DNA of 64,000 nt from CAVRUD01 sp963724285. Its GTDB lineage: Bacteria; Chloroflexota; Chloroflexia; Thermomicrobiales; UBA6265. Below the pieces are notes generated by a model, which saw only the letters and a list, made by a program, of their open reading frames with translations, was not told where the DNA came from and searched no databases. The position numbers and the translations under genes are program-made. Positions 27,575 through 35,761 of the stretch are shown here, in pieces (the first letter of the stretch is position 1; each line of letters begins with the position of its first letter). Where the stretch lies: the NCBI GenBank assembly GCA_963724285.1, contig CAVRUD010000008.1, forward strand, positions 31,624 to 95,623, read 5' to 3'.

Positions 27575-29005
27575 ATGAAGCCGTGCGCCTCCGACCGCTT
27601 TGCAGCGGCGTTAACCGCCTGTGTTTCGCGCCGCGCGGCGCTTGGCCGCTTGGCGGGCGTGGCCGCCGGCCTGACCGCGGGCGTCGGGCAGGCGGCAACC
27701 GCTGAGCCCACCATCTCGGAGCCGTCGCCCGCATCCGCCGACCCGCAGTCCCACGACATCGTGCTCACCGCCGGCGAGTTCGACTGGGAGATCATGCCCG
27801 GGACGGTGGTTCGGGCCTGGGGGTACAACGGCCAGATGCCCGGCCCGGAGTTGCGCGTCACCGAGGGGGACCGGGTCCGTGTCACGCTTCGCAACACCCT
27901 GCCTGTCCCGACCACCATCCACTGGCACGGCGTCAACGTGCCCCCGGCGATGGACGGTCCCGCCGGGCTCAACCAGGCCCCGGTCGAGCCCGGCGCCGAG
28001 TTCGTCTACGAGTTCGACGCGAAGCCCGCCGGCACCCGCTGGTACCACTCCCACGCCGACCCGGCCCTCCAGATACCGCTCGGCCTGTACGGTCCCCTCA
28101 TCATCGAGCCGCGCGTTCCGGCCCGCACCTACGACCGCGAGTACACCTTCGTCCTCCAGGAATGGGACGTCGAGTTGACGCCCGCGGTGGCGGCCGGAAC
28201 CGCCCCGCGCGGACCGAAGGACCAGATGCTGCGCGGCGGCGAGCTGGGAACCGATCTCTTTCTCCTCAACGGCCACACCCACGACGCGATCCCGCGGGTG
28301 ACGCTGGCCGAAGGGGACAGGGTGTTGCTGCGGTTCGTGAATGCCGGCCACCTGCCCCACCCCGTCCATCTCCACGGTCACTCGTTCAAGATCGTCGCCA
28401 CGGACGGCAATCCCGTGCCGGAGGCGGCCCAGTTGACCAAGGACACCGTCCTGATCGGCCCGTCCGAGCGCTATGACCTGGAGTTCCTCGGCGATAACCC
28501 GGGAGTGTGGATGCTCCATTGTCACGTGGAGCACCACATGGCCAACGGCATGATGACCCTCGTCCAGTACGAGGGCGCGGTGCCGACCGGGCCGGCGGCC
28601 GCGTTCTTCGACCCTGTCGGGGCAAGCAGCCCGAGCACGACCGGGCACCAGGACCACGGCGGCGCGGCAGCACCCCCGCCGGCCGAGGAACCGGCCCCCT
28701 CGGCCACCCCGGAGGCGCCGGACACAGCGGCTGTGGCCGCACCGCCCGCGGCGACGGTCGAGATCGCGATGGTCGACGACCGCTTCGACCCGCACTACAT
28801 CGAGGTTCTGGCCGGGACGACGGTGATCTGGGTCAACAAAGGGGGCAACTGGCACAGCGTCGCCTCGTTCGACGGCAGCTTCGAGTCGAAGAAGCTGGCC
28901 AACGGCGAATCCTTCTCCGTTCTGCTCGATACGCCTGGGCTCTACCAGTACATCTGCAAACACCACGGGATGCAGGGAATGATGGGCCGGGTGGTCGTGA
29001 CCTAA
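27575..29005 (+). CDS. multicopper oxidase with C-terminal plastocyanin-like domain
   Basis: 476 residues. A Tat signal (SRRAALGRLAGVAAGLTAG) exports the folded copper enzyme. The first cupredoxin domain has HWHG and WYHSH; the second has HPVHLHGHSF and HCHVEHHMANGM, so the trinuclear and type-1 copper ligands are complete. After a His/Pro-rich linker (TGHQDHGGAAAPPP), residues about 390-476 are a third, plastocyanin-like domain (VEIAMVDDRFDPHYIEVLAG, NWHSVAS, YICKHHGMQGMMGRV) with its own His, Cys, His, Met set. Two-domain laccases or nitrite-reductase-like enzymes with a fused electron carrier have this plan. The substrate (metal, phenol or nitrite) is open. It is followed after about 100 bases by a dual-cupredoxin gene. 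Confidence 0.88.
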   Translation: MKPCASDRFAAALTACVSRRAALGRLAGVAAGLTAGVGQAATAEPTISEPSPASADPQSHDIVLTAGEFDWEIMPGTVVRAWGYNGQMPGPELRVTEGDRVRVTLRNTLPVPTTIHWHGVNVPPAMDGPAGLNQAPVEPGAEFVYEFDAKPAGTRWYHSHADPALQIPLGLYGPLIIEPRVPARTYDREYTFVLQEWDVELTPAVAAGTAPRGPKDQMLRGGELGTDLFLLNGHTHDAIPRVTLAEGDRVLLRFVNAGHLPHPVHLHGHSFKIVATDGNPVPEAAQLTKDTVLIGPSERYDLEFLGDNPGVWMLHCHVEHHMANGMMTLVQYEGAVPTGPAAAFFDPVGASSPSTTGHQDHGGAAAPPPAEEPAPSATPEAPDTAAVAAPPAATVEIAMVDDRFDPHYIEVLAGTTVIWVNKGGNWHSVASFDGSFESKKLANGESFSVLLDTPGLYQYICKHHGMQGMMGRVVVT

Positions 29006-29107
29006 AAGCCGCGCGACGTCGAAAGGAGGAACCGGAGATCTCAAACGGGCAGCACGCGCTGTACCTACCGCGACGCCGACGACGCCATCGCGAATGAGGA
29101 GGCATAC

Positions 29108-30340
29108 GTGGAGAGAGATCGAGAGAGGGACGAGACGATTGTCGCTGAGGCGCTGGCCCGCTACCAGGCCGGACAGATCAGCCGCCGCAGGTTGACCCGC
29201 CTGCTGGGGGCGCTGGGCCTCACCGGGGCCGCCATCGCCGCCGGTATCGGCCGCACCACGGCAGCGGCACGCCAGGAGGCCACCCCGGCGGCGGAAGAGC
29301 CACCGCCCGTGGCTACTCCGGTCCTCGGCGAGCAGGCGGACGGGACGCGGGTCTGGCGGGTGCAGGTCGGGGCCTTCGATGAGGCCGAGATGGTGGAGGC
29401 GATGGGCTTCTTCCCCCAGGAGATCACGATCAACGCCGGGGACAGCGTCTTCTTCGACTTCAGATCGTTCCACACCGTTTCGTTCCTCGCCGGTGGGGAG
29501 GCGCCGCTGCTCATCGTCATCGAAGAGCCCGGCCCGGGGACACCGGCAGCCGGCGAGCCCCGGGCCGTCATCAACCCCACGGCGGGCTTTCCGGTCGGGG
29601 GGAATACCTACGACGGCACGAGCTACGTCAACTCCGGAACGCCCGACCCCAGCGCTCCCCCCTTCACCGTCACCTTCACCGCGGCTGGCGCCTTTGAGTA
29701 TCAGTGCCTGGTGCACCCCCAGATGAAGGGGAACGTGATCGTCCAGGAGGCCGGCGCCGAGCTGCCAATGGACCAGGCCGCCTACGACCAGCTCGGCGGC
29801 GAGCAGCTCGCGGCGATGTTCGACGAGGGCCAGGCCCTGATCGCCGAAGTGGAAGCAGCCACGCCGGAGGCCGGAGCTGCCGCCGGGGTGCACGAGGTGA
29901 CCGCCGGTGTCGGCAGCCACGCCGGCGTCAACGGCGGGGCCGAAGTGCTGCTATTCCTGCCCCGCGACGTGACGATCGCCGTCGGGGATACAGTGCTCTG
30001 GACCAACCGGTCCATGCACGAGCCCCACACCGTCACGTTCCTGGGCGGAGAGCCGCCGCCGGAGTTCATCACCGTCGAGCCTCAGGAGGCGGGCCCGCCG
30101 ATCCTTGTGCTCAGTTCGGACACGATGTTCCCGGCCGGCGGCGACAGTTATGACGGCACAGGCCTCACCGGCTCCGGCGCCTTCAACAGCGAGTTGCCGG
30201 AGTTTTCCGAAGAGTTCGAGCGAACGTCGACCTACGAGCTGACCTTCACCGCACCGGGCGAGTACCGCTACTACTGCGTCTTCCACGGCGCCAGTCCCGA
30301 CGATGAAATGGGCATGACCGGCATCGTCACTGTCGAGTAG
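29108..30340 (+). CDS. exported protein with two cupredoxin domains
   Basis: 410 residues from GTG 29108 behind GAGGAGG. The N-terminal helix LARYQAGQISRRRLTRLLGA leads into a Tat-like signal, then a QEATPAAEEPPP linker. The first cupredoxin (MGFFPQEITINAGDSVFF, FHTVSFLAGGE, YQCLVHPQMKGN) and the second (LFLPRDVTIAVGDTVLW, EPHTVTFLGGE, YYCVFHGASPDDEMGM) each keep His, Cys, His, Met ligands. Insertions of about 60 residues (FPVGGNTYDGTSYVNSG and FPAGGDSYDGTGLTGSG) occur in both, so the two halves arose by duplication. Probably an extracytoplasmic electron carrier for the multicopper oxidase just upstream. Confidence 0.85.
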   Translation: MERDRERDETIVAEALARYQAGQISRRRLTRLLGALGLTGAAIAAGIGRTTAAARQEATPAAEEPPPVATPVLGEQADGTRVWRVQVGAFDEAEMVEAMGFFPQEITINAGDSVFFDFRSFHTVSFLAGGEAPLLIVIEEPGPGTPAAGEPRAVINPTAGFPVGGNTYDGTSYVNSGTPDPSAPPFTVTFTAAGAFEYQCLVHPQMKGNVIVQEAGAELPMDQAAYDQLGGEQLAAMFDEGQALIAEVEAATPEAGAAAGVHEVTAGVGSHAGVNGGAEVLLFLPRDVTIAVGDTVLWTNRSMHEPHTVTFLGGEPPPEFITVEPQEAGPPILVLSSDTMFPAGGDSYDGTGLTGSGAFNSELPEFSEEFERTSTYELTFTAPGEYRYYCVFHGASPDDEMGMTGIVTVE

Positions 30341-30371
30341 CGGGGATAAACCACCCCCGGTAATCGGACTC

Positions 30372-30416
30372 GCCGTCCCGGCAGACGCGCCCGATGCTGG
30401 CGCCTGCCGGGACGGC
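30372..30416 (+). terminator. hairpin ending the copper operon
   Basis: GCCGTCCCGGCAG / CTGCCGGGACGGC, perfect 13-base stem with a 19-base loop, 32 bases after the stop and followed by TTCC. Confidence 0.65.
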
Positions 30417-30515
30417 TTCCGTGTGTGGCAGCGCGCCCCATTACGGCTACATCATCCGAGGCTGGGTAAGACCCGCACGAGCTACACGTCTGGTGTACCC
30501 AGGAGCAAGCCAAAG

Positions 30516-30746
30516 ATGCAGAAAAAGACGCTGGAACAGGCGCGGCTTCGCTACGCCACCGTCGACTCGGACATCCGCATGGAGCGGCTGATGACCGAGA
30601 TTGGGTGCGGCGGGACGAAGGAGAACAGCCTCGTCGGCAACGGCCCGGCCGCCGAACGGACGTGGGTTCAGCTCGCGGCGCAGATCGCCAAGATCAAGGC
30701 GAAGGGCGGCATGGTCATCTACGGCTGGCCGTGCTGGGAAGACTGA
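30516..30746 (+). CDS. small conserved-looking protein, unknown
   Basis: 76 residues (MQKKTLEQARLRYATVDSDI, RMERLMTEIGCGGTKENS, QIAKIKAKGGMVIYGWPCWED). AGGAG precedes the ATG at a 10-base spacing. Low arginine and balanced codons make it look real. No domain recognised. Confidence 0.5.
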   Translation: MQKKTLEQARLRYATVDSDIRMERLMTEIGCGGTKENSLVGNGPAAERTWVQLAAQIAKIKAKGGMVIYGWPCWED

Positions 30747-30796
30747 CGCCCGGGATGCGCTTGCCAGTGCAGGCATGTCGAACGCCCCACAAAGAA

Positions 30797-31183
30797 CTAC
30801 TCATGGATGCGCGTCGCGTGGGACCAGACCGCCTGCCACGCGCCGCCGCGCTTCTCGTAGTAGTCCGTGTGCCACACTCGCATGGTTGGCGTGGATGCAA
30901 ACCGGATCAGCGCCACGTACCGCAGGATCGCCGCATCCCCGGTCACCCGGACCACGATCGCCTCGGCCGATTCCGGCTCGAACGTCGCGTAGTCGAGCGT
31001 TCCTGTCCCGATCTCGTCGAGGTACGCGCGCTTCGTGTACGCCGTGCCCAGCGGCGTGATCAGTTGGTAATCATCGGCATGGAGCCGCTCCGCCGCCGCC
31101 ATGTCGCGCTCGACCAGCGCCCGCAGCCGCTCCGCCTCGATCGCCCTCAATTCCCGTTTCAGATCGTCCGGCTCGGTGGACAC
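30797..31183 (-). CDS. SnoaL-like / NTF2-fold protein (DUF4440 type)
   Basis: 128 residues from GTG 31183 behind GGAGGAAG. The N-terminal helix ELRAIEAERLRALVERDMAA and DDYQLITPLGTAYTKRAYLD, then TFEPESAEAIVVRVTGDAAI and MRVWHTDYYEKRGGAWQAVW, give the cone-shaped NTF2 fold of DUF4440 proteins. These bind small hydrophobic ligands or act as isomerases; no specific role is evident. Intact. Confidence 0.78.
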   Translation of the reverse strand: MSTEPDDLKRELRAIEAERLRALVERDMAAAERLHADDYQLITPLGTAYTKRAYLDEIGTGTLDYATFEPESAEAIVVRVTGDAAILRYVALIRFASTPTMRVWHTDYYEKRGGAWQAVWSHATRIHE

Positions 31184-31725
31184 GGCTTCCTCCAGATCGC
31201 TCCCACACCCTCTCGAAGGTGAAGAGACGCGAGCGCGCCGCGCCGGCGCGCCGGACCCTGGCTTCCAGAACCATAGCCGACGGGCCAGAAAACCGGGGAA
31301 GCGGCAACCGGCGCCGCGAAGTACGTAGTTCTCCCCATGTGGATCCCGTCGGACCCCTGTAGGCTAGATGTGCTGGGGTGGCAACGGCGGTGTCGTCATT
31401 GCCACCTGCCGGACAGGTCCGCAGGCTGGCGGGCCTGCCGGCCGATGCCACGCGCGAGCGCTCCGGATGGAACCCCTGGCGCGGCGTGGCGTTCTTATAA
31501 GGAGAGATGCGGCGCGGCTTGCCGTCCGGATCGGCTTGGCTCACAGGGGCGCTCGTGACGCGTTGCATTACCCGCGTGGTTCAGGCTCGCCTGGGAGCCC
31601 TTCTCCTGGTGACTCCCGGGCATCGTCCGCTACCATTAGCCTGCGCAACGGCGAATCGCCAGGCCGGGATGCCGATCTTCGGATTGCCCGGATTCGCCGT
31701 GTCCGTGTCCGTGTAAGGGGGTCGC
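31184..31725. other. gap without recognisable gene
   Basis: 542 bases between the divergent DUF4440-like gene and the small membrane protein. An 8-base stem GGTGGCAA / TTGCCACC (31378-31407) is the only structure seen; a possible -10-like TACCAT is at 31631. The open frames are arginine-rich and look like shadow frames. Confidence 0.45.
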
Positions 31726-32140
31726 GTGTCCCGTTCCGTTCGCTATGCCATCGGCGCAGTCCTCATCCTGGTCCTCCTCGGGGCAGGCACGGGCTACGCC
31801 GTCGCGCGCTGGAGCCAGAAACAGCAGTCCGCCGATTGGCAGCCGGACTGGGGAGCGGTGGAGCGAGGCTGGGCGTGCGTCACCGGCGAGTTCCAGGATG
31901 TCGCCGACCTTCTCACCCCGGACCGATCGCAGACCGATACGGTCGACTGTCGTTGTTGATCTCCCCGGCGATCCGATCGGCTCCTCCGGCGGCACTGAAG
32001 CCGCCGCGGAGACGGGCGAGTCCGAATCCGACTCCCCGCTCCAGTCCTTCCTCGCTCAGAGCCGGGATTTCTTCGCATTCATGAGCGACGCGGTCCCCCG
32101 CCTCAACGAGCCCGCTCCCGGCGGCGTCGACACCTGCTAA
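31726..32140 (+). CDS. single-pass membrane protein, unknown
   Basis: GTG 31726 behind AAGGGGG. Residues 7-28 (YAIGAVLILVLLGAGTGYAV) form one transmembrane helix, followed by an acidic exposed part (DWQPDWGAVERGWACVTGEF). The frame breaks near 31950; read on, it gives ESESDSPLQSFLAQSRDFFA and ends PAPGGVDTC at 32140, about 137 residues in total. It may carry a disulfide. No family recognised. It is followed by repeat sequence. Confidence 0.5.
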
Positions 32141-32194
32141 TGCGCTCACCGCAAACCGTGGCCGCCGTCGCCGCTCGCCTCGGAGCGGCTGTAA

Positions 32195-32272
32195 TGGTGA
32201 GCCCGGGCCAACCCTGGACCGTGAGCCCCGGGCGGCAGGGGACACGCGGCCAACCGTTCCGACGAGCGCTTT
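32195..32272. repeat. dispersed module B, copy 1
   Basis: CCGTGAGCCCCGGGCGGCAGGG, then GACACGCGGCCAACCGTTCC and GACGAGCGCT. Related copies lie at 37850-37888 and 62889-62945. It directly abuts the large palindrome at 32273, as the 37.8-kb copy abuts palindrome copy 3. Confidence 0.65.
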
Positions 32273-32573
32273 AGCCCGGATGATTCATGGGCGCCGTGGG
32301 AACGGCGGCGCCGCGTTGGCGTCGCCCGGGGCTAAAGACCCCGGGCTGACCCCGATAACCCGGCTGAAGCCGGCTGCCGCCCGTCTCGAAAGGCGGAGAG
32401 ATCCGAACAGAGCCTCGGCGTTCCAGCCCCCTTCAGGGGGGTTATCGGGGTCAGCCCGGGGTCTTTAGCCCCGGGCGAGGCCAGGGCGGCGCCGCGCATC
32501 GCCCCGGGCGACAAGGGCGCGGCGCCGCCGTTCCCACGCGGTACCCGTGAATCATCCGGGCTAGCCGCCCACG
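32273..32573. repeat. palindromic repeat element, copy 2 (full form)
   Basis: An approximately 300-bp near-palindrome. Outer arms TTTAGCCCGGATGATTCATGG and CCGTGAATCATCCGGGCTAG, then CGTGGGAACGGCGGCGCCGC and GCGGCGCCGCCGTTCCCACG, then GCCCGGGGCTAAAGACCCCG and CGGGGTCTTTAGCCCCGGGC, with inner CTGACCCCGATAACC / GGTTATCGGGGTCAG. The centre (about 32360-32430) is not paired. The outer arms match copy 1 at 5041; the inner core matches copy 3 at 37.7 kb. No coding potential. The remaining sequence to 33207 shows nothing definite except a possible TATGAT at 32935. Confidence 0.8.
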
Positions 32574-33207
32574 CTGCCTCGGGCGAAGACAGCCCGGTCG
32601 GCATCGATCGGGTCTCACGCGTGAGCACCCCATTCGGTTATGACGATGCGGGCCAACACGGGCAATCCCCTGCGAACCTCTCCAGAGGATAGGGGCTCGT
32701 CCGCGCGTCGGGTGACGCTCGGCTCCGAACTGTCATAGGTTGAGGTCGATCGCTGACCGCTCCGACCGTGGTGGGCCGCCAGCACCAGATGAGCGGAAGA
32801 CCCCGGAAGTTCCGGCGAGGTGTGGCGGGCCAATACGCCATTGGACCGAAACGGCTACGACCTCGGCTCCGGCAGAATCGGACCTTATCCACGAATAGGC
32901 CCTTAGACGGATGCCCCTACGACCGCGCTCAGCCTATGATTGAGGCGTGGTGAGACCGCCAATAGCCTCAGGAGGGTCGCCTCCGGGTGGCTTCGTCGTC
33001 CCGCGGGGAGCGAACCGCCGCCGTGCGGCCGGTTCTTCCCCATTCCAGCGGGCCGGGTTGCGAGACGAAGCGCCGCCGAGAAGGACCGTCGAGGCCGAGC
33101 CGCGATCTCGCCAGGCGATGGAGGTGCCGAGAGCACGGGGCACAACGGAGACGAAGCGAGCGTCAGTTGCTCGTCGTCGGTTCGCAGGAGCAGGAGGAGC
33201 AGGTCCG

Positions 33208-33930
33208 ATGGCAGCCACGATTCCGGCCCACGCGGTGGTCGCGAGCTTTCGCTTCGAGGTCGGGGCGAGCAACGCGCTGGACAAACTCAAGGCCATCAGC
33301 CAGGAGCAGGGGCTCGGCGTCCAGAACGCGGCGGTGCTCAAGGTGGGCGACGACGGCAAGCTGCGCGTCCACGAGACCGCCGACATGAGCGGCGGCAAGG
33401 GCATGGTCCTCGGCGGGGTGGTCGGCGGCGTCGTCGGTCTCCTCGGCAGCACGGTGCTCTTGCCGCTCGGGATTGGCGCGGTCGCCGGCGGGCTGGCGGC
33501 CCGGCTGCGCGACTCCGGGTTCCCGAACGAGCGGCTCCGGGAGGTCGGGGCCAAGCTGCAACCGGGCAACTCGCTGCTGATCGTCGCCGTCGACGACGCG
33601 GCCGTCGATCCGGTGGCGGCGATCCTGAAGGATGCCGGCGCCGATGTCGTTCGCGAGGCGGTCGACGGCAAGGTCGTCGAGGAGTTGGAGACGGCGGCAG
33701 CGGCAACGGAGGCGCCCGCGGACGTGGCTCCCGCAGCCACCGGCTCGGTCGAGGTGAGCGGCGTGCAGGACTGCCCGGACGGTTACCCGATCAAGGGCAA
33801 CGCCGACTCGCTTATCTACCACGTCCCCGCCAGCCCCGTCTACGCCGCCACCCAACCCGAGGTCTGCTTCGCCACCGAGGACGCCGCCCTGGCCGCCGGC
33901 TACCGCGCTCCCCTCCACCAACCTCGCTAG
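33208..33930 (+). CDS. DUF1269-like membrane-associated protein with C-terminal sunset-type domain
   Basis: 240 residues. ATG 33208 follows AGGAGGAGCAGG. The N-terminal part (VVASFRFEVGASNALDKLKA, VLKVGDDGKLRVHETADMSG) and a Gly-rich hydrophobic hairpin (GVVGGVVGLLGSTVLLPLG) are typical of DUF1269 proteins. LLIVAVDDAAVDPVAAIL follows. After an Ala-rich linker, the last 45 residues (DCPDGYPIKGNADSLIYHVP, ATQPEVCFATEDAALAAGYR) form the small Cys-containing module called the sunset domain. The fusion suggests a stress protein with a metal- or ligand-binding tail; function unproven. Confidence 0.75.
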   Translation: MAATIPAHAVVASFRFEVGASNALDKLKAISQEQGLGVQNAAVLKVGDDGKLRVHETADMSGGKGMVLGGVVGGVVGLLGSTVLLPLGIGAVAGGLAARLRDSGFPNERLREVGAKLQPGNSLLIVAVDDAAVDPVAAILKDAGADVVREAVDGKVVEELETAAAATEAPADVAPAATGSVEVSGVQDCPDGYPIKGNADSLIYHVPASPVYAATQPEVCFATEDAALAAGYRAPLHQPR

Positions 33931-34116
33931 GGACTCCTTGACGCCAAGCGGTAACGGCGACGGCCGAAACGGTCGCGGACCGGGGACAACGTTCTCTGTC
34001 TGCGCGGTAGGAGTGCCGAATCAGGCGCGTGTTCTGGTCGTCAACGACGCCTCGCCACGACATCCGTCGCCACCCGCCCGCGACGCGCGCGGGTCGATGA
34101 ACGAAAGGAAGCAACG

Positions 34117-34443
34117 ATGCCGCTCTATCTCACCAGGTTCAGCTACACGCCGGAGACGTGGGCCAGGCTGATCGCCAACCCCGAGGACCGCCGCCCGGCG
34201 GCGCAGGAGTACATCGAGTCGGTCGGCGGCAAGCTCCACGGGTTCTGGTACGGCTTCGGCACCTACGACGGCTACAACTTGTGGGAGGCCCCCGACAACG
34301 TGTCGATAGCCGCGGTGGTGCTGGCTATCAGCAGCGGCGGCGCGCTGAGTTCGTGCGAAACGACGGTGCTCCTGACCGTCGACGAGACGCTGGAGGCCCT
34401 GCGCAAGGCCGGGCAAGTCCGGTACCGCGCGCCCGGCGCGTAG
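34117..34443 (+). CDS. GYD-domain protein
   Basis: 108 residues, ATG 34117 with AAAGGAAG upstream. MPLYLTRFSYTPETWARLI, YIESVGGKLHGFWYGFGTYD and GYNLWEAPDN match the GYD family of small ferredoxin-like-fold proteins. LLTVDETLEALRKAG is its usual end. Cytoplasmic, function unknown; the family is common in proteobacteria and Chloroflexota. Intact. Confidence 0.85.
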   Translation: MPLYLTRFSYTPETWARLIANPEDRRPAAQEYIESVGGKLHGFWYGFGTYDGYNLWEAPDNVSIAAVVLAISSGGALSSCETTVLLTVDETLEALRKAGQVRYRAPGA

Positions 34444-34498
34444 CGGCCGGCGCCTCGCTCCCGTGCCAAGCGGGCCGCGCCTCGACATCGCTGCCACG

Positions 34499-34556
34499 AC
34501 CGTGTGCAACCATGTGCCAAGCATCTCGGGTCTTCCGCTCTTTTGGTGAAGCGTCC
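34499..34556. repeat. dispersed repeat C, copy 1
   Basis: CATGTGCCAAGCATCTCGGG, TCTTCCGCTCTTTTGGTGAAGC: the same orientation as the 35640-35716 copy and opposite to 34613-34690, with which it forms an inverted pair. Confidence 0.5.
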
Positions 34557-34612
34557 CAGGACTGGGGACGAGTCCACCGGTTGACCCCTACCTCTTGTGG
34601 GTCGCGACCGCC

Positions 34613-34690
34613 TTTCACCTGATGTGCGGGAGAGCCGACATGCTTGACACCTGCGTGCCGTCAGCCATGGCAGCCGACGTCTATACTCCG
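34613..34690. repeat. dispersed repeat C, copy 2 (upstream of methyltransferase)
   Basis: GTGCGGGAGAGCCGACATGC then TTGACACCTGCGTG. It is the reverse complement of 35640-35716 over about 65 bases with scattered mismatches. A TATACT box (34682-34687) for the following gene lies at its end. Confidence 0.65.
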
Positions 34691-34780
34691 TCCTCTTGGC
34701 ATCGCGCTGCTCATGGGATCGGGCACCGCGCAGCCGTGGTGGTCGCTGCGCCGACGGGAGCACGAGGGAGCACGGTGGAG

Positions 34781-35605
34781 ATGGCCGGACGCGGAGCCCG
34801 CGAAACCTACACCCACGACTACGGCGCGGACTATCGGCGCCTGCACGGCGGGCGGACCGCCGCGCGCGACGCCGCCTTCTTCCTGCCCCACCTGCGCCCG
34901 GGCATGCGCCTGCTCGACTGCGGATGCGGGCCGGGCTCGATTACCGTCGGCCTCGCCCACGCGGTCGCGCCGGGCGAGGTGGTCGCCCTCGACGTCGCCC
35001 AGGCCCAGCTCGACGCCGCGCGGGCGCTCGCGGAGGAGCGCGGCGCGCGCAACATCCGGTTCCAGCTCGGCAGCATCTACGACCTGCCCCTGCCCGACGC
35101 CTCCGTCGACGCCGCCTTCGCCCACAACGTCCTAGAGCACCTGCGCGCCCCCGACGCGGCGCTGGCGGAGCTGCGCCGGGTGCTCACGCCCGGCGGGGTC
35201 GTGGGGATCCGCGACGATGACTGGGGCGCCTACGTGCTGGAGCCGACCACCCCGCTGCGCGAACTGGGGATCGAACTGATCCTCCGGGTGGTCGAGCACA
35301 ACGGGGGGAACTTCCGCTCGGCCCGCCACCACGTCCGGCGGCTGCGCGAGGCGGGGTTCGTGACCGTCGCGGGGTACGCGAGCGCGGGCGGCAGCGGCAC
35401 GACCGAGCCGGTGGAGGAATTCGCCGGCGTCCTGGTCCGCCAGGTGCAAGACCCGGCGTTCGCGGCGGTCGTCCTCGGGGAGGGGTGGGCGGACCGGTCG
35501 ACGCTCGAGGCGATCGCCGCCGACTTCCGCGCCTGGGCCGAATCACCGGACGCGTTCCTGGCATTCGTCAAGTGCGCCGCCGTCGGCCGGCGCCCGGAGG
35601 GGTGA
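34781..35605 (+). CDS. class I SAM-dependent methyltransferase
   Basis: 274 residues. Motif I is LLDCGCGPGSITVGLA, acidic motif II VVALDVAQAQL, then SIYDLPLPDASVDAAFAHNV (motif IV region) and LRRVLTPGGVVGIRD (motif V/VI), a UbiE/Methyltransf_11 pattern. The C-terminal half (HHVRRLREAGFVTVAGYASA, FADWAESPDAFL-like end) is typical of small-molecule methyltransferases. ATG 34781 has GAGGGAG 10 bases upstream; GTG 34775 is possible. The gene sits between inverted copies of repeat C, which hints at a mobile or promoter-carrying unit. Confidence 0.85.
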   Translation: MAGRGARETYTHDYGADYRRLHGGRTAARDAAFFLPHLRPGMRLLDCGCGPGSITVGLAHAVAPGEVVALDVAQAQLDAARALAEERGARNIRFQLGSIYDLPLPDASVDAAFAHNVLEHLRAPDAALAELRRVLTPGGVVGIRDDDWGAYVLEPTTPLRELGIELILRVVEHNGGNFRSARHHVRRLREAGFVTVAGYASAGGSGTTEPVEEFAGVLVRQVQDPAFAAVVLGEGWADRSTLEAIAADFRAWAESPDAFLAFVKCAAVGRRPEG

Positions 35606-35639
35606 CCCGCCGCGCCCGGCCTGCGCGACGGGGCAGCAT

Positions 35640-35716
35640 CGCATCGCCGACCGCACCGTCCGCTGCCACGGGCGAGTGCACGCATGTTTCAAGTATGTCG
35701 GCTCTCCCGCACTTCG
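35640..35716. repeat. dispersed repeat C, copy 3 (downstream of methyltransferase)
   Basis: CACGCATGTTTCAAGTATGTC, GGCTCTCCCGCACTTCGGGTG. Its reverse complement matches 34613-34690; together they flank the methyltransferase. It lies between two convergent gene ends and could also act as a terminator. Confidence 0.6.
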
Positions 35717-35761
35717 GGTGAAGCACGGTTTCGCAACAGTGTGGCAGGTGGGGATCTGCCG

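Noticed and set aside
27611..29920. 769-codon open frame on the - strand
   Set aside because: Opposite the multicopper oxidase and dual-cupredoxin genes, whose copper ligands prove the + strand is coding.
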